A DNA stretch of 7,406 bases from Myxococcales bacterium (GTDB lineage: Bacteria > Myxococcota_A > Polyangia > Fen-1088): the NCBI GenBank assembly GCA_003170035.1, contig PMZX01000159.1, forward strand, positions 15,485 through 22,890. The letters are read 5' to 3'. Made by a program: the position numbers and the translations under genes. This document shows, piece by piece, positions 1-5,334 of the stretch. How positions within the stretch are numbered: position 1 is the first letter of the stretch; the number at the start of each line of letters is the position of its first letter. The notes under the pieces are model-generated. The model saw nothing but the letters and a program-made list of their open reading frames with translations. It had not been told where the DNA came from and did no database searches.

Positions 1-1568
1 GCGCCGGTGGGCCAGCGCTGCAGGTTGTAGGTGCGCCGGCGGGCCTCCAGATAGTCCGCCAGCGCCACCGCCAAACTGGCCCGTCGCGACTCGGCCTCTG
101 CGGTCTGACGGCGGAGTTGCTCGAGCACCGGGGAGCCGACCACGGACCCCTGGGCCAAGATGCCCATGCGCGCCGAGGCAACCGCGCGCTGCTTGTCTGC
201 AGCTTGCCATGTCACCCAGGCCTCGCGCAGGGCCGATCCTTGCGCCGCCATTATGTCGAGGTAGTACCGGCCGGGTGACTCCATGGTGCCTGCAATGAAA
301 AGCCCAGTGCGCGTTTCCAAGACCTGCCCGCTGTCGCGCGTGGCCAGCATGCGGCTCGACTGAAGAACCGTGGACAGGCCGGTCTTGCTGTAGTCCACGC
401 CTACGCTGGCAGCAAAACGCAGACTGTTGCTGAGATTGCTTTCGGTCTCGAACGAGGCGCGGAGGGTGATGAAACGGAGGTGGAACGGTTGGCGGCGTTT
501 GAGGAAAAGCCCTATCCGGCCGGTGAAGTCTTCACCCTGATAGTTGTCCCCCGTCGCAAGAACCTCGCGAGCGGCCAGTACGGCAAAACTGTCCCAGCCG
601 TTGGCCGCGGTGAAGCGGTTGAGCCAGCTCTCGCGCAGCGCCACCTCGACCGCGCGCTGGACAGATCCGGTTGATGGACGGATCTGTTCCAGCAGGCCTG
701 CAGAGAGTTCCAGCCCCGGCAAATTGGCCGTGAGCCCGCCGCGAAGGCCAGGCTGCAGGTGGTAGCCCAGGCGCGAAAACGCGCCATACCAGCCAAGCCG
801 GTAGTTGTTGTCGCGCCAACGCTTGATGGTGCCCGAATTGCTCAAGGCGCCGGCCTCGAAAAGGGCGCCCAAGCCCATGACCCCCAGTGCAAGATCGACC
901 CTGTGCGCGGCCAGGGAATGCTTGAGTGCTTGCCATTGCTCGTCGGTCTGGGGAAAGAAGGGCTGTTGCGCGAGCCCGAATACCGCTAAGTCGATGAGTT
1001 CTCGGCCGTCGAAATAGTGCACGATCGAGTTCAGGATCTGCGAACCGCTACGTTGGTCGCTGAGGATGACAAAGTCGCCAACCATGATGGGCAACGCAGT
1101 GGCATTGAGGTCGACGGCGATAAGCGGCAGCTCATCGACCGTCAGGTTCTGGATTCGGCGGGTTCGGATCTCGTCGAGGCGGGTCATCTGCGCGAGCAAG
1201 CGGTCGTACACCGGAAAGGCCACGTGTTGCGAGGCGAGCGACAGCTTGTAGCTGGTGGAATCCGACAACTCCCAGGGGTTTCCTACCAGACGATCGATTT
1301 CCCCCTCCACGTCAAAGAGCTGCAGTCTGTTGATGAAAGAAGAAATCTCGCCGCGCGTGTTTCCCCCAACTTGGGTGAACAGCTCGGTGAGATAGCGGCC
1401 GAAGACGGAGAAGTCGGACTCCAGCTGCTTCTGTCCCGGCTGAGCCAAAGCAGGCCGGCCGCCTGCTGGACCGAGCCCGGGTAGCCAAAGCACGGCCACG
1501 ACAAAGATCGCGCAGGCAACCCAGCGCGTGCAACGCGTGTGAATTGCCCTATTACGGAATCGCCGCAT
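1..1568 (-). CDS. Large exported protein of unknown function, C-terminus beyond the left edge
   Basis: An uninterrupted minus-strand frame begins at an ATG at 1568 and is still open at base 1, giving 522 complete codons. The N-terminus has an Arg-rich start (MRRFRNR), a hydrophobic core near residues 17-30 (WVACAIFVVAVLWLP) and a likely signal peptidase I site after ALA at residue 42, so the protein is probably exported to the periplasm or outer membrane. Residues 45-225 look mixed alpha/beta. Residues 255-440 contain many alternating polar/hydrophobic stretches with Gly and Tyr, compatible with beta strands. Residues 450-515 are Ala/Arg/Glu-rich and probably helical, somewhat like the helical hairpins of TolC-type proteins, but that resemblance is weak. 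An in-frame ATG at 1589 would add seven residues (MDREPAA). Neither start has a clear ribosome binding site. I do not recognise the family and assign no function. The frame lies downstream of the sigma-factor cluster on the same strand, but a gap of 233 bases suggests its own promoter. Confidence 0.8.
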   Translation of the reverse strand, partial: MRRFRNRAIHTRCTRWVACAIFVVAVLWLPGLGPAGGRPALAQPGQKQLESDFSVFGRYLTELFTQVGGNTRGEISSFINRLQLFDVEGEIDRLVGNPWELSDSTSYKLSLASQHVAFPVYDRLLAQMTRLDEIRTRRIQNLTVDELPLIAVDLNATALPIMVGDFVILSDQRSGSQILNSIVHYFDGRELIDLAVFGLAQQPFFPQTDEQWQALKHSLAAHRVDLALGVMGLGALFEAGALSNSGTIKRWRDNNYRLGWYGAFSRLGYHLQPGLRGGLTANLPGLELSAGLLEQIRPSTGSVQRAVEVALRESWLNRFTAANGWDSFAVLAAREVLATGDNYQGEDFTGRIGLFLKRRQPFHLRFITLRASFETESNLSNSLRFAASVGVDYSKTGLSTVLQSSRMLATRDSGQVLETRTGLFIAGTMESPGRYYLDIMAAQGSALREAWVTWQAADKQRAVASARMGILAQGSVVGSPVLEQLRRQTAEAESRRASLAVALADYLEARRRTYNLQRWPTG

Positions 1569-1801
1569 GGCCGCCGGCTCGCGGTCCATTGTAACGCGTT
1601 TCAGGCCTTTCGTATCGCGGGCTTGCCGGGCTTGCCGAGGTCTGTCGAGGTCTTGCCGTGCGTAACCATCGGGACTACGCTCGCAACATGGGACCGCGGA
1701 ATCTATGCGCCCACAGCAGTGTCGATCGCATGAAGGCGGCAACCGACGACGAGTCGGATCGACGCTAACGGCCGCGTTCACCTCACGGATCCCGACCCTC
1801 C
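1569..1801. other. Intergenic region with short tandem repeats
   Basis: This gap separates the stop of the lipoprotein gene (1802) from the start of the exported-protein gene (1568), both on the minus strand. It should hold the end of the upstream transcript and possibly a promoter for the gene at 1568. I find no convincing sigma70-type hexamer pair and no stem followed by a T-run. A weak five-base stem, CCGAC/GTCGG, is at 1743-1747 and 1753-1757. Two short tandem repeats lie at 1619-1655. No coding potential is convincing here. Confidence 0.55.
1619..1655. repeat. Two adjacent short tandem repeats
   Basis: GGGCTTGCC occurs twice in direct succession (1619-1627 and 1628-1636). It is followed by CGAGGTCT at 1636-1643 and again at 1646-1653, a ten-base period. 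The variant TCTTGCCG at 1651-1658 links the two. The repeats are too short to classify. They may be replication slippage or a cluster of regulator sites upstream of the gene starting at 1568. Confidence 0.5.
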
Positions 1802-2809
1802 CTATTTGCCGAAAGTCTTCGGATCGAGCAAGAGCTGCCAGAGACGCGCGGTGGCGAGAGCACCATCACTGCTGGTGACGAGCCACGCGGGACCGTTCAC
1901 GTCGGGGAGCAGGGCCGGACCTGTCGTCGCATCGAAGCTGGCGGCTGGATCCTGCGAGACTCTCTGTACCGCGACGACGAACTCGGGCAGCGCGACCGCG
2001 AGGATGCTGACCTGATCGGCGGCTGTCGCGAGGTTCCGGATGTTCGGCTGCTGCGAAGCAATCAAGCGGCCGAGAGGGTTTTGCGGCAGGCTGGGAAGTT
2101 GCGATGACAGAACGTCGCCTGTCTGGTCGTAGTAGGCGCTCACCTGAACGAACCTAAACCGCTGCGCCACGATCCAGTCCGCCCAGGGATCCAGTTCACC
2201 GTTGGGCGCGCCCATTGTGCCACCTGTGGTCGATGTCGATCCGAGCGACGCGACGACCACGACCCGATCCACCACGCTCTTGTCGATGAGGTAGGCATCC
2301 GCGACGTCGGTGAGTCGTCCGCCCGTGACCACGACGAGCGGTCGATAGGGCAGGCTGAGCCGGGTCGATGCCTCCACGATCAGGCGGGCGCCTTCGGATC
2401 GATTGGCAACGGTGGCGTCAAGGTTTCCGTCGCTGGGTCGCACCAGCGGCCGACCCACGCTGGCGATAGGATCGGGAATGTTGCGCAGGCCGCTCGCGCG
2501 CGCCGCGGTCACCAGATTTCTCCAACCCGCGCTGTTCCCGTCGAGATCGGGCCAGTAGAGACTCTCGTTGATGATGATGCCAGCGAGCGCGGGGCCGCCG
2601 GAATTCGCAAACAGCACGGCGTACAAACCCTGCCAGTTGTCGCCCGGGCTGTCGTTGCTGAGGATGACCGGGTTGCGTTCGTCGACGGGGAGGAGGCCGT
2701 GCGGACTGTCCGAACCGGCATCGAGCACGCCGCTGCTGCAGGCCAACGGGGTCAGGAGGAAGCTCCACGTCCACTGGGCCAGCAAAAAGGCGATGCGCGC
2801 GGACTTCAC
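1802..2809 (-). CDS. Probable lipoprotein with a diverged nucleoside-hydrolase-like domain
   Basis: This is a 335-residue protein starting with GTG at 2809. The start overlaps the stop of the preceding gene by four bases (GTGA), which fixes it despite the lack of a ribosome binding site. The N-terminus is a signal sequence ending TPLAC-SS. Cys24 is the likely lipidation site, although Pro at -3 departs from the usual lipobox. Residues 48-66 (VILSNDSPGDNWQGLYAVL) align by eye with the first strand and metal loop of inosine/uridine-type nucleoside hydrolases (pattern DxDxxxDD). Residues 159-190 (VVVTGG, TDVADA, DRVVVVASLG) match the later strand-helix-strand. Residues 203-215 (NGELDPWADWIVA) match the substrate loop that leads into DPxAA. 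The usual first and last Asp of the metal loop appear as Ser51 and Asn58, and the C-terminal His-Asp pair appears as Pro-Glu at 275-276. The fold call is fairly good. Enzyme activity is doubtful, so it could be a nucleoside-binding or sensory protein. It is the last gene of the sigma-factor operon. Confidence 0.65.
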   Translation of the reverse strand: MKSARIAFLLAQWTWSFLLTPLACSSGVLDAGSDSPHGLLPVDERNPVILSNDSPGDNWQGLYAVLFANSGGPALAGIIINESLYWPDLDGNSAGWRNLVTAARASGLRNIPDPIASVGRPLVRPSDGNLDATVANRSEGARLIVEASTRLSLPYRPLVVVTGGRLTDVADAYLIDKSVVDRVVVVASLGSTSTTGGTMGAPNGELDPWADWIVAQRFRFVQVSAYYDQTGDVLSSQLPSLPQNPLGRLIASQQPNIRNLATAADQVSILAVALPEFVVAVQRVSQDPAASFDATTGPALLPDVNGPAWLVTSSDGALATARLWQLLLDPKTFGK

Positions 2810-3537
2810 GGGAGCGAGGCCAGCATGTCGTCAATCTTGGCAAGCAAGACGCTGCGAGGAAACTGGCGATGGAATCTCGCGCCAGCGTGGTGCGCTTCGT
2901 TTCCGTGGCCGAGGCCAACCAGGGCTTTCACCCTCAGGGCTTCGCGTTCTTCCGACAGGCGCCCAGTGGGAAAGCCGTGTTCGTGTTCCGCCACCACGGC
3001 GAGGACGGAGCCGTAGTCGCCGCGTGCATCGGATTGTCGTGCCCGATCGAGAAGGCGAAGCTCGGCAAGTCCAACATCGTTTTCTGTTCCGGCCACCGTC
3101 CGGCGAATGGTCACGCCGGGCTTTGGCGACGCCGATGCTACGGTGCCCACGGTTCGCGCCGGAGCAGCCTGCACGACAACGGATGGTGCGGGCACCGGTG
3201 TGGCGAGAGGTGGCGCACCTGGCGTGGGGCGCCCAATCGTCCGTGCTGCTTCGTTGGTCGTCGGTACCGGCTGCCGCATCATCTGGAAAGCGGCGGCCGC
3301 GCCAGCGATGAACGCGATGCCGGCGGCCGCGGCAAGCACGAGCCGACGGGGGCGGGTGGACGTCACGCGCGGCAAAGGCATCGCGGTTTCGCAATCAGTG
3401 CGTATCGCCGCGCGTGCCCGTGCCAAGGCGCGCGCGCAAACGATCTCGGGTTGGGGAACGATGACGCGTTCGCTCGCCAGCAGGGCTTCGATCGGGGCGG
3501 GAAGCGGCAGCGTTCGGCTCGTGCTATCGGTTCTCAT
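2806..3537 (-). CDS. One-pass membrane protein with TPR-like periplasmic tail; candidate anti-sigma factor
   Basis: This is a 243-residue protein whose ATG overlaps the sigma-factor stop (ATGA, 3534-3537). A good ribosome binding site, AAGGAG, sits nine bases upstream. In order it has: a short cytoplasmic N-terminus with a helical Ala/Arg stretch (residues 14-46, EALLASER and ARALARARAAI); one membrane segment at about 65-84, preceded by RPRR, which implies a cytoplasmic N-terminus; a Pro/Ala/Thr linker at about 89-145; and a C-terminal helical region at 155-243 with HEHGFPTGRLSEEREALRVK and LGHGNEA, resembling TPR-like repeats. The N-terminus lacks the zinc-binding HxxxCxxC motif of ZAS anti-sigma factors. 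The architecture and position directly after an ECF sigma gene are typical of myxobacterial sigma partners, so a role in holding or tuning the sigma factor is inferred from context. It may instead recruit envelope proteins through the TPR-like part. Confidence 0.75.
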   Translation of the reverse strand: MRTDSTSRTLPLPAPIEALLASERVIVPQPEIVCARALARARAAIRTDCETAMPLPRVTSTRPRRLVLAAAAGIAFIAGAAAAFQMMRQPVPTTNEAARTIGRPTPGAPPLATPVPAPSVVVQAAPARTVGTVASASPKPGVTIRRTVAGTENDVGLAELRLLDRARQSDARGDYGSVLAVVAEHEHGFPTGRLSEEREALRVKALVGLGHGNEAHHAGARFHRQFPRSVLLAKIDDMLASLP

Positions 3538-4100
3538 CGAACGGCGCTCCTTTTCTGGATGTGCGCGACAGCGGCCTGCAACTCGCGGTGCGCTTTGCGC
3601 AGGCGCGAATAGGCGGTGAAGAGCGGGATAGAAAGCGCCGAGGCGACATCACGCATGGGAACCTCGTCGAGGTCGTGCATGACCAGCACCGCGCGCCTCG
3701 GGAGCGGAATCCGCTCGAGTGCGGCCAGGACGAGTGTGCGGGCCTGGTTGGTCTCGAATGTCTGGTCGGGACACGGGGCGTGGTCTTTCCGGTCGATGAT
3801 CGCGAATGGAACTTCGCGCCAGCGCCGCTTTCGGTGAGACGAGGCGATGCGGAACGCGATTCCAAAGATGTAGGGCCTGAGCGCTCGCGCCGGATCGTAC
3901 TCGTGCCAGGTTCGTGCAAGGACGAGGAACACCTCGTGAGCCAAATCCTCGACGTCCGCGGGATTGACCCCCAGGCGGCGGAGCGTCCGAAACAGGTAGT
4001 CCAACTCGCGCTGATACGCCTCAAGGCACGCGTCATCTTCCGTGCTTCGCGACACGGGCCTTGGGCTCGACACGCTCGAAACAAGGCGTAGATGGCTCAC
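3534..4100 (-). CDS. ECF-type RNA polymerase sigma factor (sigma-70 family)
   Basis: This is a 188-residue protein with a GTG start at 4100, giving MSHLRLVSS. It is the usual size for an ECF sigma factor, with sigma regions 2 and 4 and no region 3. Region 2 spans about 27-95 and contains the core-binding motif VEDLAHEVFLVLARTW (50-65), then RPYIFGIAFRIASSHRKRRW, which covers the part that reads the -10 element. A linker of about 28 residues follows. Region 4 spans about 122-175 (LAALERIPLPRRAVLVMHDL, then MRDVASALSIP and YSRLRKAHREL), a helix-turn-helix that recognises the -35 element. The upstream ribosome binding site is weak (GAAAG about 12 bases away). The stop overlaps the start of the next gene by four bases, so the pair is translationally coupled. 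It should direct RNA polymerase to envelope- or stress-linked promoters, but its regulon cannot be read from this window. The family call is secure; the ECF subgroup is not. Confidence 0.93.
   Translation of the reverse strand: MSHLRLVSSVSSPRPVSRSTEDDACLEAYQRELDYLFRTLRRLGVNPADVEDLAHEVFLVLARTWHEYDPARALRPYIFGIAFRIASSHRKRRWREVPFAIIDRKDHAPCPDQTFETNQARTLVLAALERIPLPRRAVLVMHDLDEVPMRDVASALSIPLFTAYSRLRKAHRELQAAVAHIQKRSAVR
3547..3552 (-). promoter_or_regulatory. Shine-Dalgarno site of the candidate anti-sigma gene
   Basis: AAGGAG on the minus strand lies nine bases before the ATG at 3537, inside the end of the sigma-factor gene. It supports this start and suggests independent initiation in addition to coupling through the ATGA overlap. 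It is the clearest ribosome binding site in the window. Confidence 0.65.
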
Positions 4101-4171
4101 CGGTGCACTTTCGCCATTATGACACTGTCCAGGTTGGCGTACGGATCATTGCCGCGACTGGGCCGGACTTG
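4101..4171. other. Short gap upstream of the sigma-factor gene
   Basis: This 71-base gap separates the secreted-protein gene from the sigma gene. On the minus strand CATAAT (4121-4116) resembles a -10 hexamer, but no matching -35 element is found at 16-18 bases spacing. A short palindrome, GACACTGTC, is at 4121-4129. No terminator-like stem with a T-run is seen, so read-through from the upstream gene is possible. Confidence 0.4.
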
Positions 4172-5242
4172 TCATCGAAAACGCGCGGTCAGGTCGATTC
4201 CGGCCAGGGCGCCGAGTCGCGGCATCTCCCACAGGCCAACTCGGTTCAGCTCGACCGTGTACGGCGTGAGCAAGCCGAGCGCGTCGAGGTGGGCGGTGGC
4301 GGACCATGGGCCACCGAACTGAAGGGTCGCGGCAAGGCGAAGCCCGGCTTGCCCCACGATACCGGCTGCCGATCTCGGCTGGTCCACCCCGAAGCCCGAG
4401 ACTCGAACCTGGCCGACCTTGCCAAGGGCGCAGGCCGACATCACCCACCGGTGCGCGCAGGTGGCCACGCTTGCACCGACGAGGTTTTCGCGAAATCCGC
4501 TACTGTCCGTGCGGCGCGCGGTCGATGGCAGACTCGCTTCTGCGCCGATCTCCAGCGACAGGTTGTCCCTCCGGACGCCGAAAAACAGCCGCGCGCTGGC
4601 GGTCAGGGACGGCGAGATACCCCAGGCCATCGACGGTCCGATTCCTAGCCACATCGGCCAGCGCGAGGAGGACCGGGACACGGCAGGTTCGGCGAGAGAA
4701 TCGGGACTATCGCCGGGGTTTCGCTCGGAAACCGACGGGACGACATCGGGCTTCTGCGCGGCCACGGGAACCGTAGCCGGCGGCATTGGGAGGTCGGTGC
4801 TTGCGGGCTTTTCCGAGGCGGACGACGCGACACTGCTGCTTGCGGGCGCCATCGTGCGCAGCAACTGGATCTGAAGAGCGACCGCAAAGCTCATCTCCGT
4901 CAGAAGATTCGAGCAGTTGCCGTTCGTTGCGAGAAAATGGCGCTCGCCTATCCCCTTACCAGTGGCGCTCCGCCATTCGATTTGGCCATCAACTCCCCGG
5001 GTCGTTCCGCCAACGCGCACCGAGATATTCGTCGTGGCGTCGATGCGAAATGGATCGTAGCCGAGCTGGCGCATGATGTCCCTTCGGAATTCCGCCTCGT
5101 CCGAGCACCCTCGCACCGACGAGTCGACCCCATAGTGCAGGGCGACGAAGAATTCCGTCTCGGCGGCCCTGGCCGCGGGGAGCCATATCGCCGCGATTGC
5201 CCCGAGGACTGCGGTCACGAACGGTTTTGACTGGCGGCGCAT
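4172..5242 (-). CDS. Secreted protein with N-terminal Cys-containing domain, linker and possible outer-membrane barrel
   Basis: The chosen start is the ATG at 5242, giving 356 residues. It places a classical signal peptide at the N-terminus (MRRQSKPF, core VTAVLGAIAAIWLP, cleavage near ARA at 24-26). The open frame continues upstream to an ATG at 5488, but that extension would bury the signal peptide and overlap the divergent gene. A nearer in-frame ATG lies at 5284. The mature protein begins with a domain at about 28-130 containing GCSDEAEFRRDIMRQLGYDP (Cys46) and ATNGNCSNLL (Cys110), which probably form a disulfide. Next is a Ser/Pro/Ala linker at about 132-194. The C-terminal part at 195-356 has alternating amphipathic strands rich in Gly, Ala and aromatic residues, with a second Cys pair (262, 271), and ends ALAGIDLTARFR. 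That is compatible with a small outer-membrane beta-barrel. A similar domain order occurs in conserved hypothetical proteins of myxobacteria, but I know no proven function. It lies 71 bases upstream of the sigma gene on the same strand and may belong to the same operon. Confidence 0.75.
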   Translation of the reverse strand: MRRQSKPFVTAVLGAIAAIWLPAARAAETEFFVALHYGVDSSVRGCSDEAEFRRDIMRQLGYDPFRIDATTNISVRVGGTTRGVDGQIEWRSATGKGIGERHFLATNGNCSNLLTEMSFAVALQIQLLRTMAPASSSVASSASEKPASTDLPMPPATVPVAAQKPDVVPSVSERNPGDSPDSLAEPAVSRSSSRWPMWLGIGPSMAWGISPSLTASARLFFGVRRDNLSLEIGAEASLPSTARRTDSSGFRENLVGASVATCAHRWVMSACALGKVGQVRVSGFGVDQPRSAAGIVGQAGLRLAATLQFGGPWSATAHLDALGLLTPYTVELNRVGLWEMPRLGALAGIDLTARFR

Positions 5243-5334
5243 GGGATCAGCGCAGACCCTGGCGCTGACATGGCCAAGGTCCATAGCCCGAAAATCTTCG
5301 TGACAAGATTCCGCCTGCCGAGCAAATAGCAAAC
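5243..5334. promoter_or_regulatory. Divergent intergenic region likely holding two promoters
   Basis: This 92-base region separates the start of the minus-strand secreted-protein gene (5242) from the plus-strand GH30 lipoprotein gene (5335), so both promoters must lie in or near it. It is locally AT-richer near 5290-5335 than its surroundings. I cannot identify a convincing -35/-10 pair on either strand. On the minus strand TTGTCA (5306-5301) has only a poor -10 partner. The region contains a symmetrical inverted repeat, listed separately. Confidence 0.55.
5293..5310. promoter_or_regulatory. Inverted repeat, candidate operator
   Basis: AATCTT (5293-5298) and AAGATT (5305-5310) form a perfect six-base inverted repeat with a six-base spacer (CGTGAC). 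The total of 18 bases is the usual size of a site for a dimeric helix-turn-helix regulator. It lies 24 bases before the GH30 start and 50 bases before the opposite start, where a regulator could affect both promoters. The symmetry is seen directly; regulatory function is inferred. It could also be chance. Confidence 0.35.

Noticed and set aside
480..1533. Several short frames on both strands across the left region (for example 1017-1484 plus, 532-936 minus)
   Set aside because: All lie inside the 522-codon exported-protein frame in other phases and lack start signals or domains.
1539..1733. Plus-strand 64-codon frame in the intergenic region
   Set aside because: It has no ribosome binding site or recognisable motif and overlaps the start of the minus-strand gene.
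2568..3612. Plus-strand open frames of about 247 codons opposite the candidate anti-sigma gene
   Set aside because: They have no domain, signal peptide or ribosome binding site and compositions typical of GC-rich antisense frames. The minus-strand gene is supported by coupling, a good ribosome binding site and recognisable architecture.
3561..4091. Plus-strand open frame of 176 codons opposite the sigma-factor gene
   Set aside because: The minus strand carries unmistakable sigma regions 2 and 4, and the plus frame shows no family resemblance.
4116..4144. CATAAT as a -10 promoter element for the sigma gene
   Set aside because: No acceptable -35 hexamer is found at 16-18 bases upstream, and no ECF-type -35/-10 pair is evident.
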